Counted from the first letter of the stretch, positions 1 through 10,195 are shown. The stretch: DNA of 64,000 nt from Bettongia penicillata ogilbyi (GCA_023548195.1 JAJHZJ010000252.1:3619341-3683340); one strand, 5' to 3'. Notes: generated by a model from the letters alone, not told the origin. A program made the numbers and translations.

Positions 1-194
1 TCTGAACCCAAGGTCTCATTCTAGAGACAACCTTCTTTTTTTCCTCCCCTATTGTTTTCCTATCTTGACTTTCTCCACCTTCAAATCCTATTCTTTATTC
101 TTTTCCCACACTAATCTTAATTATATATAGATATGCTTATGTCCTCAACTCAATTTTTTTTCTGTGACTTTCTATTGTTCATTGGAAGTTCAAA

Positions 195-340
195 CTCCTT
201 TGCCTGACATTCAAGGCCTTTCAAAATTTTACACCATCCTATGCCACACATTCTATGCTCCAGTCAAGCTAGGCTACTCTCTGCTTCTCTCCCCACTCCA
301 CCTGGAGAATGCCCTGAACTTCCTTTGGAATGTCTTTCCT
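195..340 (+). mobile_element. L2 LINE 3'-region fragment
   Basis: The order of phrases matches the L2 3' region read in sense: a 'cattcaaggcc' block, then 'ctccagtcaagctaggctac', then a 'ggaatg' pair. It is old and diverged, and has no coding capacity left. Confidence 0.6.
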
Positions 341-440
341 CCCCTTACACATGAGAAAACTGAGGACCATTGAGGGTTGCCCAAGGTTACTCAGGTAGCG
401 TGCATCAGAGGTTGAATTAGAACTCAGGTCCTTTGACCAA
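341..440 (-). mobile_element. MIR-type SINE fragment
   Basis: It reads as the reverse complement of the MIR middle: 'gagaaaactgagg', then 'ttgcccaaggttac', then 'gaactcaggtcc'. It lies directly after the L2 fragment. Confidence 0.6.
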
Positions 441-534
441 ATGGGATAACATATGTAAAGTGTTTTGTATTTCTTAAAACTCTTATAACATCATTGAGCA
501 CATATTATTTTTCATAGCAAAGCTTTCTGTTTGT

Positions 535-685
535 GTCTTATCCCCTAACTAGGTTGGAAGCTCTGTGAGGGCAAGGACTCTGTCCCCTTTCTCTAAACTT
601 TGTACCTTTGTCTTTGCCTAAGTGCTTCAGCCTGTAGTGCTGTAGCTACTTCATGTTTGCTCAATGAATTAAATCTATTAATGAT
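535..685 (+). mobile_element. L2 LINE 3' end
   Basis: The segment has 'ttggaagctctgtgagggc', 'aaggactctgt' and a terminal 'gctcaatgaatt'. This is the usual order at L2/CR1-clade 3' ends. It may belong with the L2 piece at 195-340, split by the MIR. Confidence 0.55.
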
Positions 686-719
686 CATCAGTCTTTCAAA
701 CAATTTCCTATTTTACTAG

Positions 720-1013
720 AGAATTCCAATTCTGGATCCCTCCCCTCAGTCTGTCTCTGCCTCTCTTTCTCTGTCTCTCTTCATGTCTCTCCCTCTCTCC
801 CCTGTCTTTGTCTCTATCTCAGTCTTTAACTGTGTCTATATAATTCTCTGTTTCTGCCTGTCTGTTTTTGTATCTTTCCATCTCTCTGTCTCTGTCCCTC
901 TCTGTCCGTTTTTGTCTCCTATTTTCTGTCTCTCTCTTACTGTCTCTGTATATCTCCTTTGTCTCTGTCTCTCTGTCTCTGTCTCTCTGTCTCTGTCTCT
1001 CTCTGTCTCTCTG

Positions 1014-1046
<33 letters not shown>

Positions 1047-1053
1047 GTCTCTG

Positions 1054-1125
<72 letters not shown>

Positions 1126-1150
1126 CCTCCCTCCCCTCTCTCTCTCCGTC
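720..1150 (+). repeat. CT-rich microsatellite (TCTC/TCTG)n
   Basis: A pyrimidine tract of TCTC and TCTG units becomes a pure CT run at about 1060-1120. The frames open across it are low-complexity artefacts with Ser-Leu or Arg-Glu repeats. Confidence 0.95.
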
Positions 1151-1194
1151 TGGTCTAATCTTATATGCTCCTAGCACACTGTTGGCACTCGAGG

Positions 1195-1440
1195 CGTGTT
1201 AAGTCATAATAAGGATGATGCTGTCAGTGATGCTGAGTGCCATTGAAATGCAGACACTGTTTAACCGGTCGCCAGGCAACAACACACACAAACATTTACT
1301 GACAGGAAGCGAAGAGCTGGCATTAAAGCTGCATGACAGAGAGATGAAGGGGAGGGGGAGAGGCGGGCGAGGCGGAGGTAGACAGTGTGTAATTGGCCAA
1401 GCTGGAAGGCTGGAAGGTGGCCAACACATTAAATTTAACC
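1195..1440. promoter_or_regulatory. candidate conserved regulatory element with X-box
   Basis: This is low-repeat sequence of balanced composition just upstream of the CpG island. It holds an RFX-type X-box at 1268-1280, an adjacent 'aaccggtc', and a homeodomain/NF1-like 'taattggccaagc' near 1389. None of the window's repeat families is visible in it. Conservation is inferred from texture and was not measured. The 95-codon frame over this stretch has no recognisable domain and I do not call it a gene. Confidence 0.45.
1268..1280. promoter_or_regulatory. RFX-family X-box motif
   Basis: GTCGCC, a one-base spacer (A), then GGCAAC. This fits the RFX consensus GTNRCC-N-RGYAAC on both half-sites. 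RFX factors bind such imperfect palindromes at ciliary, immune and developmental promoters and enhancers. Occupancy here is not known. Confidence 0.5.
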
Positions 1441-1745
1441 GCATGTGTCATTGCCCTCCACATCCAAGGCTGACGCTGCCGGCGGTGATGTTTCCCTGGT
1501 AAGCGATCAGAGCTAAAGCACCGCCGCTCTTTTGGACAGTGCCCTGCGGTCTAATCTGAGCTCCCCCGGAGCGAGCGGCCGCCCCCAGAGCTCCGAGCTC
1601 GCAGACCCAGAGCCAGCCGGCCCCGCGGGGCTCCCCAAGTGCTCCTGACCCGTGGTCCCAGCCTGGGGCTGGCGAGGGCTGCCAAGCTGAAGCGCTGAAA
1701 GCAGAAGGCCACCTCGGATGCACCCACCCGCCCGCTGCAGCATCA
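1436..1745. promoter_or_regulatory. CpG island
   Basis: By hand I count about 22 CpG dinucleotides in roughly 300 bp, with G+C clearly above 60 percent. The rest of the window is AT-rich and CpG-poor. Such islands normally mark promoters or poised developmental elements. A plus-strand splice donor (CTG then GTAAGC, exon end at 1498) lies at its left edge, so an untranslated first exon is possible. A 159-codon minus-strand frame at 1448-1927 crosses it, but long chance frames are expected in GC-rich DNA. Confidence 0.6.
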
Positions 1746-2180
1746 CCTCCATGTGCTCTGGCAGGACCAGTCCCTCTGTGTTCTGTCGCAAAGTGCTCTC
1801 CCTCGCTCTGTCCCTCCAAGGGTCCTGCTCCTAGGTGGGAGGGGGAGAAGGAAAAGAAGGCAAGAGGTAGAGAGGGTCCTTCTCCATCCCTCCCCGATCT
1901 CTCACAAGCCCCTACCTTTGGGAGCAAGCTCAGCCTAAACTAGTAATTAATCCTTGCTAACTAGAAATAAAATGATTGAGGTCGTGGGAGGGGGGTGAGC
2001 AGTGCTGAGGGGTGGAAGTGGGGTGGAAATGCAAGCTGCAGCTCCCTAGAGGATATACGTTGTCTTTGCAAGCCCACAGAATAAATCTCCAGCTCAGTCT
2101 GAGAAGTGGGAAACATTAAAACATTCCAGAAATGGCAGTGCATTCAGTGCCCAGGCAAGAGACAGAAGTGAGAGAGGAGA
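1746..2180. other. low-repeat flank of the CpG island
   Basis: I recognise no repeat family here. The part at about 1935-2175 has 'ctagtaattaatcc' and other AT-rich homeodomain-type words beside balanced sequence, so it may extend the regulatory block. I see no gene. Confidence 0.3.
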
Positions 2181-2184
2181 GGCA

Positions 2185-2430
2185 TGTAGTCCGGTGGTCA
2201 CTGGACTTGGGAGTTGGAGACCAGGGTTCAAATCTTGTTGGACGATTGGAGATTGATAATCTTTGTGACCCTGGACTAGGTATGGAACCTCCCCAAGACT
2301 GTCTTTATGGATTGACCTTGAAAAATCACTCCAGCTCTCTTGGACTCAGTTTCCTTTTCTGTAAAATGAGATTGCACTGAATGATTTTACTAAGATCTCT
2401 TCCCAGTCTATCAGTTTCTAAGAAAGGAAG
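2185..2430 (+). mobile_element. MIR SINE
   Basis: A near-complete MIR is readable in order: 'gttcaaatcttg', 'ctcagtttccttttctgtaa', 'aatgagattg', and a tail with 'ttcccagtctatcagtttct'. It is diverged but clear. Confidence 0.75.
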
Positions 2431-2439
2431 CTGCTCTCC

Positions 2440-2780
2440 AAGAAGAAAGCCTTTTCTCTTTTAAATAAGGTCACCAGAATTCCACAAAAATGGCATGACA
2501 GTGAAACTTAACAGCAGTATAGTAGCTTCCAAGAAATAATTATTCCCAGGAAAATATTTTCAATTTTTAGATAAACTGTTGTCTAAGAAGCAGAGAAAAC
2601 AGAACATGGGCAGTGACAAACATCTGCATCTCTCCACCCCATCTCCCCTCCCCTCCCCCCTCAGCAGGCTCATCATTAACCATTGCTCTAGGAGCTAAAG
2701 ACTGCAGCTTTACTCCCAATTAACAGCCACATTCCAAGCATCGACCCTGTTTATCAAAGCATTAGTGGTGACATCTGGGT
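2440..2780. promoter_or_regulatory. candidate conserved non-coding element
   Basis: This segment has no visible repeat content. It includes 'ctcatcattaaccattgctc', 'cccaattaacagcc' and a 'tgtttatcaaagc' that resembles FOX and TCF-type sites. The claim rests on texture only. Confidence 0.3.
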
Positions 2781-3183
2781 ATGAAGCATCCCCAGTCCTG
2801 CCAGCAGGAAGAAACTGGGACTTTCCAATCATCCAGGCTCTGAAGAATTGTACTCATCTCCCTTTCCAAAGGGTTCGGGGACAATTGAAACTATTGCTTC
2901 CTGCTGAACTCAGCCTCCTTTCTTTCCTTCTCTTCCTTCCTTCCCTTATTTGCTCCAGGAATTTCATTTTACATTTGGAACCAGTATGTTCCAATCTGGG
3001 AAAAAGCTGAGTGAGTGTGAGTGAGTACGTAGGCCTTCCATGCATGGAGACTTACGTGTATGTTTCTGTGTCACATAGAAATTTCTGCTTCCTTGGCAAG
3101 ATTGTGTTCGTGAGGGTCCTCCTAGGAATTCTTCAAGAACAGGAAGAGTGACTATTCGCAGCTTCCCTAGAGGCTTCAAAACC
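2781..3183. other. unassigned interval
   Basis: I see only a short pyrimidine-rich patch (about 2920-2955) and a GTGA-repeat patch near 3010. No gene and no repeat that I can name. Confidence 0.5.
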
Positions 3184-3252
3184 TTCACCATAATCACCGT
3201 CATCATCGTTAGTGTCATCGTTGCCATCATCATCATCATCATAACCATCGTC
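3184..3252 (+). repeat. degenerate (CAT)n microsatellite
   Basis: Imperfect CATCAT and CATCGT units, with five clean CAT units near 3226-3241. Confidence 0.85.
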
Positions 3253-3254
3253 TC

Positions 3255-3326
3255 CTCTCCAATACAGCCTTCACACTGCTACAAAATTAATCTTTTTAAA
3301 GTATAACTCTGATCAAATCAGCCCCT
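3255..3326 (+). mobile_element. L2 LINE fragment, left part of a split copy
   Basis: It matches the L2 3' coding region: 'cttcacactgctac', 'taatctttttaaagta', 'ctctgatcaaatcagcccct'. The copy resumes at 4072 after an L1 insertion. Confidence 0.6.
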
Positions 3327-4071
3327 TTTTTCAAATTTATCATTTTGTTTGTTACTTAAGTATTAAACAAAGGACATTTCTATATTCAATGTAGGACAGA
3401 AAAGGGAGAAAATATACCAAACACCAAATCTCCACTTCACATAGCTTGTTTTTTAACGAATTCAACATGTTACTTTCAAAACTGTCTTTCTTGCCTGTGT
3501 TTCCTTATAAATCCTCATCTATCCATTACAAAAGGAACTTCCTTCCTTTCTTTTTCTTTCAACTGTTTCCAGCTTCCCTAGCCCTTCTAGAACATTCATG
3601 CAAAAACACAATCCTTGTAACAAATAAACATAGTAAAGCAAAACTTCTATACATTTACCATGTCAAAAAAGGAAATGTCTTATTTTGTACCTATCAGTCC
3701 TCTAGAGTTGTGTCTGGTCATTGCATTAATTGGAGTTCTTAAGTCTTCTGCATTTTTACACTGTTGTTTTTACTGTGTAAACTGTTCTCTTGGTTGTGCT
3801 CATTTCACTTAACATTGGTTCAAACAAATCTTAGGTTTCTCTGAAATAGTCCCTTTCATTATTTCACAATAATCGATCACTCTCTTCAAACACATATGAA
3901 TCTTTTTCCTCTTTTTTTTGATATATCTTTGGGATATAACCTTCTAGTAATATCACTAGGTCAAAGAATAGACATAGTTTAGTGACTTTTTGAACATAGT
4001 TCCAAATTGCTTTCCATAATGATGGGGCCACTTTAAAACTACACCAACAGTGGACTGGTATGCCTGTCCCA
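3327..4071 (-). mobile_element. L1 3' end inserted into L2
   Basis: Antisense L1 3' sequence. Marsupial L1 tail phrases appear in reverse: 'gctcatttcacttaacattg', 'ggtttctctgaaatagtccc', 'ccaaattgctttccataatg', 'acaccaacagtgga'. An exact 8-bp duplication CAGCCCCT at 3319-3326 and 4072-4079 brackets it and marks the insertion site. It is 5'-truncated. Confidence 0.75.
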
Positions 4072-4175
4072 CAGCCCCTCCAGAAAAGCTTTTAAATTCT
4101 TTCCTGTTATCTAGTGAATAAAATCCAGACTTCTTATCCTGGCTCTACAAAAGTCCTGCTTTGATGCTTCATCAT
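4072..4175 (+). mobile_element. L2 LINE fragment, right part of a split copy
   Basis: It continues the L2 reading frame order from 3255-3326, with 'ggctctacaaaagtcc' and 'gataaaatccagac'-type words after the L1. The exact junction repeat supports one original L2. Confidence 0.6.
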
Positions 4176-4650
4176 GGTGTGGAGACAAGCCTCTGCTTTC
4201 AATGGCTATGTCTATAAAGAGTGACTCTTGACAGGTTTTACTAAGCCAGAAAGGCTTTGAGTATGGTCCTGGGGACAATAGGAGGTCTGCTGTCCATAAT
4301 GTAGGAGCTGGTGGGAATAGGTCAGGACACCTCTGATCAATTGATTCTCTACTCTAGCCCAGTTGGAGGGGTAAGGGAATAGAAACAAGAAAGTGTTAAT
4401 ATGTTAAATGAAGTGTAAAGAATGTGTTTATATTCTGTGTTACCCCTTTAGAAAGTGTGAATGATTTCTTGATGCAGTCAGTGAACAGTTAGCTATCCTA
4501 TGGCTCAGGATAGAGGACCCACACTTGGTAGCCTTTAAAAAGTAGGACATACATATCTGGTTAATAGAGTAGCCTGAAAGATCATAGAGAAGCCCAAGTC
4601 TCCCAAATTTACTCTGGTAAATATCTGAAAAGGGTCGCAGAAAACCAAAT
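4176..4650. other. unassigned interval
   Basis: AT-rich sequence with no repeat family or coding signal that I recognise. Confidence 0.5.
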
Positions 4651-4651
4651 G

Positions 4652-4896
4652 ACTTTGTGGTTGTTTAGTCATTTTAACCTCCAACTCTTTGTGACACCAT
4701 TTTGAGATTTTCTTGGCAAAGATACTAAAGTGGTTTGCCATTTACTTTTTAAATTCATTTTACAGATGAGGAAACTGAGGCAAATTGTTAAGTGACTTGC
4801 CCAGGGTCACACTGCTAGTAAGTGTCTGAGGTCAGATTTAACTCAAGAAGATGAGTCTTCCCAGCACTCTCTCCAATGTGCCACCTAGCTGCTCAA
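4652..4896 (-). mobile_element. WSINE1/MON1-type SINE
   Basis: A full-length antisense copy. The right end carries the reversed tRNA-related head ('gccacctagctgctc'). The middle has 'gatgaggaaactgaggc' and 'cttgcccagggtcacac', and the left has 'ttcttggcaaagatact'. The tRNA-derived head supplies the A and B box promoter in young copies. Confidence 0.85.
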
Positions 4897-4939
4897 AAGC
4901 AATGATAAAGAATATTGAAACAGGAGTAAGCTCATCCAT

Positions 4940-5140
4940 TCATCCATCCAATCAATTAATCAACCATTTATTAAATGTGTACTAAGTTCTAGGCACTGTG
5001 CTAAGCATGAAGTAGCCAAAGAAAAAACACAAATAGGTCCTACCTTCAAGGAGCTTGCATACTGAGGGGAAAAACAACATATATAAATCAGTATATAAAA
5101 GATTTTTAAAAAGAGTAGATAGAAGGAAACTTTGAAGAAG
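4940..5140 (-). mobile_element. L2 LINE 3' end
   Basis: The reverse complement of the L2 terminus: 'aaccatttattaaatgtgt', 'ctaggcactgtgctaagc', 'ttcaaggagcttgcatactg'. The 3' end is at the left. Confidence 0.65.
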
Positions 5141-5925
5141 AAAGGGAAACTCCCAGCTGTGGGAACTGGGTATGGAGGTGGCATTTGAAGTGAATTACAC
5201 AAAAAGATGGCCAGAAACTCATGGATGTGAGAATAGGAACCATTCACAATCTCCTGTCAACATATCTGAAGATAGCTCACTCTCTGAACACAAAACCACA
5301 AGTTTGATGACTGTGGATCAGAATTCAGATCCTGAGTCTGACTTGATAGAACAGAAATAAAGCAAAGGACTATTCCCTCTAGGTCACTGTGCAGGGAGAG
5401 TGGGCCTAAGATCATGAGGAACCACATGGAAAATTCAATGCTTGCGAAGCAGTGTAAGGAATGTTGTGGAGGAGGCTTGAGTCTACCATGATCTCCAATA
5501 TACCACTGGGGCCTGTTGAGGCTGCAGCAGGCAATGGAACCAGCTCCTTATTGGTGACCAGGAGAATATGGACCCCAATAAAAGTGAGAATCCTTGATGC
5601 ATCATTAGCAGGTTGAGACACAAGCTAGATGTTGAGTCAAGAGTGTGGCGCCCAATACCAGCCTCCCCATCCATATTGGCAACATCAGTGGTTTCCAGAC
5701 TACATACAAGATCAAACAAAGACTACAAACCCATCTAACAGTGTTGGGGATAGGAGGAAGGACTGTCTCACGCCAAAAAATAAATTTTGAGAATTGAGGC
5801 TGTAAATATCAGGAAACTTAGAAAAGCTTCAAATGTAATGAAATATTCTCAATTAAGAAAATCTCAAGAGGCAACCCCCCCAAAAAAAGAGTAGTCCCAC
5901 AATTATAAGAAGACCCTCAGAAGGA
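5141..5925. other. unassigned interval
   Basis: AT-rich with several short frames of up to 95 codons and no domain. It may be the decayed 5' part of the L1 that follows, but I cannot show that. Confidence 0.4.
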
Positions 5926-6450
5926 AAAAAATGACTGGGACAAGGATTTCAAGAATATCTAGAAGAAATGAGCAGAAGTGAAAAATGAATTTGGGAAGAA
6001 AAAATTCAAAGGAGAATAAAGAGTTTTGAATAGAATATGGAAAACTTTCTCCAGTTGACTTTCTTAAAAAAAATAGAGTGGGGCAGACAGGACTCAACGA
6101 CTAGACAAAGTCAAAAGATTAAAAAAAAATTAGAAGAAATGATGAAACGTACTATGAAAAACAACTATATGAGAACTAGGTTGACAAAACAATTTTAGAA
6201 TCATTTCAGATTCCCTGAAAATAATGGCCAAGCAAATGAACTCAATGCTGTATTTCAAAAAATCATAAAATATAACTACTAAGACCTATTAGAACCAGAA
6301 GGCAAAATAAAAAAGAAAGAACATACTAGTTATTCCCCTAAAGGAAGCCCAAATTCAAGATATCCACCAATGTCATAGCCAAAATCCAAAGCATCCAAGT
6401 TAAAAGAAAAATATCACAAATATCCATAAAGAGTTCAGATACAAAAACAA
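5926..6450 (+). mobile_element. L1 ORF1 remnant
   Basis: The stretch at 6190-6400 follows L1 ORF1 codon order: 'catttcagattccctgaaaa', 'caaaaaatcataaaa', 'ctattagaaccagaaggc', 'caaaatccaaagcatccaag'. These correspond to the RNA-recognition and C-terminal part of the RNA-binding protein. Stops and indels break all frames. Confidence 0.6.
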
Positions 6451-7085
6451 AACAAAACCCAAAACTCCAAAAAACAGGGTTTCCTTATAGGGGTTGGAGA
6501 CCTAGGGTAAATCTTGCAAGATAAAGGCACAGGGTGAGGACTATGAATGATACGAGATAAGGAAATCCTATTCCCCAGGATGAGGATTGGGGACAGGGAA
6601 TTGTAGGATAAGGAGAAGTTTTGTGGTAAGGGGAGACTAGGGCACCCTCAGGTTAGAAAATACACCAGGGACTTCACGAAGTCAACCCTTAATATTGTAT
6701 TCACATCATTTATCCCACTCAACCACTAGGTAGGAGAATTCTTTTGGGGGGAAAGAGGCAAAGGTCATTGTCTTCAGTAGCTGCTTCCTGCTGAACAGGG
6801 GTGAAGAGTCCACTTCAGGGTCGGATTAGGTTGATGGGTGGTGATCAGTGTGGCGTGCAGAACTGCAGGGCCATCTGAGTCCAGGGTGGAGAGAGGCAAG
6901 CCACTCAGGGTCATCAAGGGAAGGGGTTGGTATCCTAAAAGTTGTCAAAATTTTAAATAAATGAAGAGACTTCTCAATAAGAACAGAAAGAAAAAGATTT
7001 ATTACAATTCTTGAGAAAGGAATCTCATTCCACCAGATCGGGGAACCTGATGGAAGGAGGCCCTAACATTATATTTTAAAAAAGA
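6451..7085. other. unassigned interval, possible LTR
   Basis: Moderately G-rich, with a 'gaaaaagatttattacaatt' word near 6990 that resembles a reversed LTR polyadenylation region. No paired LTR or target duplication is seen. Confidence 0.3.
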
Positions 7086-7556
7086 CTTCAAACCTCTAAT
7101 AATAAGAAAAATAAAAATCTTAAAATCCTGAAGTCCCTCCTCTAATTTAGACTGGTAAAGATGATTTTAAGAAGTAAAATAATGATTGTTATAGAGGCTG
7201 CAGGAGGAAAGACATGCTGATATACTTGTTGAAGCTATGAAACCAACCATTTTTAAAATTTTTGTTTTATTTTAAACTTAAATACACAATAAGAAAAGAA
7301 AAAGAAACATTATAAATTAAAATATTAAAACTTAAATTCAAAGTAAGAAAACAAAAACCTTGCCATGTACACAGCAGAACATAAGGAAGGATTCAAAATA
7401 TACAGCAATAAATTTCCATTTCAAGAAAGCCTTTATAATAAATACTACACATTTTGTTCAGAGTTGTCCAACATTTCTTTGCTTCCCTGTAAGTTTTCTT
7501 TTGTTCTCTGCTGTGCACTTTTTACTTTGTTCTTTTTTCTCTCTTTCTCCCCCTTC
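7086..7556. other. AT-rich unassigned interval
   Basis: It looks repeat-derived (long A-rich runs, then a T-rich block), but I cannot name the family. No gene is visible. Confidence 0.35.
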
Positions 7557-7745
7557 CATATATATATATATATATGAATATATGTATACACACATATATC
7601 CATCTATATGTACATACATATACACATAGACATATACACATATGCACACAAAGTTCTATATATATATATACGTGTACACATACATATATTTAGATATGTA
7701 TAATCATACTCATCTATAGACATGTACATTCATATGTATCTATGT
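7557..7745. repeat. TA/CA-rich microsatellite
   Basis: Pure TA units at 7559-7575, then mixed CATATA, TATG and TACACA units. Confidence 0.9.
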
Positions 7746-7759
7746 AAGACTGTACTATG

Positions 7760-8465
7760 CTCATTTGTCATCTGTTTCTCTGAGAGTGGATCATAAGACT
7801 GAGTCTTTCCATATTTTTCTAAGTCAGTACAACCATTCTGAAAAGCAGTTTGGAATTATACTCCAAAAGTCACTCAACTGTGCTTGCCCTTCTGACCTAG
7901 TGAAACTAGTACTAGGCTTATATATCAAAGAGATCAAAGAAAGAGGAAAAAAATTCATGTACACAAATATATTTAGAGCAGTATATTTAGTTGTAATAAA
8001 GAACTGGGAAAGAAAGTAGGTGCTTATGATTTGGGGAATGGCTGGAAAAATTATGTAATCTGAATGTAGCGGATTTTTATTGTACTGTAAGAAATGGTGA
8101 AAGGAGTAGATTTAGAGAAACCTGGCAATGCTTGTAGGAACTAGCATAGTGAGAAGAAACAGAAAAACGCTTGCAATGACTAACATTGGAAAGTAAAACT
8201 GTGAAAGACTTCTGATCAGAGCAATGACCAGTTACTGCTCCAGTGGACTGATGATGAGGCATGTTTTCCAACTGTTGCGAGAGAAGTGATAGACTAGAGG
8301 TACAGAATGAGACATGAATTTTCAGATGTGGCTAACGTGAGGATTTGTTTTGTGTGATTATAGTTGTTTTTTACAAAGGAGCATTTTATTTTTTTGGTAG
8401 GGGGAATGGGGAGGGTAGTGGTAAAGATAATATGAAAAAGGCAAATAAGAAAGAAAAAGCAACTC
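7760..8465 (+). mobile_element. L1 3' end (ORF2 terminus and 3' UTR)
   Basis: Sense L1 order: 'agcagtttggaattatactc', 'tttagagcagtatatttagt', 'aaagaactgggaaag', 'tggggaatggctgg', 'agagaaacctggcaatg', 'agaatgagacatgaattttc'. The last words lie in the 3' UTR. It is 5'-truncated and all frames are broken. Confidence 0.75.
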
Positions 8466-8618
8466 ATTTGATCAACGAATCACTAAAAATAAGCAGAAGA
8501 GATTAAGAGGAAATTCAGGAACAGATGCAGGAAAGCAGTTTCTTGAAGGTGAATTGGAAGCAAGTTGGCACTACCTTGTTAAATTTGAAATATACCAAAA
8601 AAAATCAGGACATACCTT
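8466..8618. other. unassigned spacer between L1 and LTR candidate
   Basis: Short AT-rich spacer with no recognised element. Confidence 0.4.
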
Positions 8619-9322
8619 GTAGGGAGACACAGTAGAATCAGGAAATAGCTGTTGTTGCTATGGAAGAAGACCCTGTCTTTTGAAAGGATGTTTCCCTTTA
8701 CCTTTTCCCTAGGCCTCTATGAGAGGATATGGGATGGAGGAAGAATATTTCTCTCCTATCCCCTCCAATCAGATACAGCATCTCATCTTGCAGTAGAGCT
8801 ACACACCCAACGGAAGGTACCATAGTACTATGCCCAGAAAGAAGTAAACTCAATCAGATGAGGCACCTCCGACCTTTGGCAGCAGAGAAGGGAGCCAGCA
8901 TAAATTCACCTTTGGTAGCAAAGAGGAGAGCCAGCCATAAATTCAAGAGAGGATTAGCCTTGGCATATGAAAGTTAAGTTATAGAGAAGAGCAATCTCCA
9001 GAGTCCAGCTGAATGCTCATCAGCAGAGATGAGCAGCATGAAGACCCCACTAGAAGAGAAAGCACATGGGGTCCTGTAGTGCCAGAGATGCAAATTGCTT
9101 TGGCCACATGTGTTCTCTCTGTGTATATCTCATTAGCAGTAAATTCTATGTAAATTCCCACCAATGGGAGCTCTTCCTACTGACATTATATGTATTTATA
9201 GGAGGATACCTGAAGTTTATGAGGGGCATACTTTATAGTTACAGTTATTACTGTGTCATTTCAGTAAATGCCTTTGCTTTGAGCTAATTGTGTCTACTAT
9301 CTGACTTTTAAAGGAAAGTTCA
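8619..9322 (+). mobile_element. endogenous retroviral LTR candidate
   Basis: A TG-to-CA segment of about 700 bp. Near its 3' end is 'aaatgcctttgctttgagc', a typical R/U5 texture, and 'aaagttca' at the boundary. A primer-binding-like site follows at 9323. An internal 36/37-bp tandem repeat at 8873-8945 is common in LTR U3 enhancers. The left boundary is weak, and no second LTR is seen. Confidence 0.45.
8873..8945 (+). repeat. 36/37-bp tandem repeat, two units
   Basis: Units at 8873-8908 and 8909-8945 both start 'cctttgg' and end 'ataaattca', with a few substitutions. They lie in the U3-like half of the LTR candidate. Confidence 0.8.
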
Positions 9323-9343
9323 TTAGTGGTGGCTCATGAACTA
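9323..9343 (+). other. primer-binding-like site after LTR
   Basis: 'ttagtggtggctcatgaac' follows the LTR's CA end. Gammaretrovirus-like elements have TTTGG then GGCTCGT in the same place. The match is partial, and the downstream 9344-9615 shows no clear gag. Confidence 0.35.
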
Positions 9344-9615
9344 TAATTTTAGGATTGTGGACTTACAGGGAACCAAGAACTTGAAAATGTTTGCCCGTGA
9401 GGGACAAATATATGAACGTGAATTGGGAGATGGGGGGAAGGTCAGAAGTGGAACTGCACTAAATACAGAGAGGTTCACAGTGTGTTGGATAGTGAATAAT
9501 TTTTTCCATGACAATCCATGAAATATAAAATGTCTTTCACGCCTTTAGAGGCCCCTTCTACTTTTGCTGGGATGTTGATAAAATGGTAAAATAGGTGAAG
9601 GGAAAATGGTGCTAG
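9344..9615. other. unassigned interval after LTR candidate
   Basis: It could be degraded retroviral leader. No open frame or motif supports a gene. Confidence 0.4.
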
Positions 9616-9821
9616 GAATGACTCAGATTTTAGTCTGTTCAGGAGCCACATGTGGCCCTCTAGGTTCTCAAGTGTGGCCCTTCGATTGAATTCAAACTTC
9701 ATAGAACAGATTCCCTTAATAAAAGGATTTGCTCCATAAAACTTGGACTCAGTCAAAAGGCCACACCCAAGGACCTAGAAGGTCACATGCAGCCTCAAGG
9801 CAGCAGGTTTCCCATACCTTG
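9616..9821. mobile_element. hAT-Charlie MITE (OposCharlie3-like)
   Basis: A palindromic DNA element with 'gccacatgtggccctctagg' in its left arm and 'aaaaggccacacccaaggac' plus 'ctagaaggtcacatg' in its right arm. It is the same family as 43920-44122. The left terminal repeat is degraded, so the start is approximate. Confidence 0.65.
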
Positions 9822-9834
9822 TCTATAATAATAA

Positions 9835-10195
9835 AATCATAAACTTAGCCAATGGTATTCTAAACGTGGATGCTTATCTAATGACCAGGCAGTTGATGTG
9901 TTACTAGAACTGAACACTATTAATATTGGCATTCTTGCTATGAATGAAACTGAAGATAAAGGGAAGCTGGAGTCAAATGGGAGAATAATTCATAGGTCAT
10001 CCTTGGTGAGGAAAATGAAAGTGTGAGTTGTCTTCATTGTGCATCCAAAGACAACTAGAAATATCATTTTACGAGACAGTTGCTTATCACACATTTAATT
10101 GCTTGTGATAAGGATAATCAAAATGATTACTATAAAGATAACTGCAGCTTATGTAAAAACATATGATGCAGAATATGAGAAATTCAAGTGTATAG
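9835..10195 (+). mobile_element. RTE-clade LINE endonuclease remnant
   Basis: The frame beginning at 9901 reads ELNTINIGILAMNET. This aligns with the 'NIDI..LSETR' active-site block of the RTE APE-type endonuclease, with the catalytic Glu in 'NET'. About 190 bp further on, a shifted frame reads ITAAYVKTYDAEYEKF, which resembles the 'YAPT...FY' block. A stop and frame changes show it is dead. Confidence 0.55.

Noticed and set aside
1448..1927. 159-codon minus-strand frame over the CpG island
   Set aside because: Long chance frames are expected in GC-rich DNA. There is no domain, the composition follows base content, and overlapping frames are open too.
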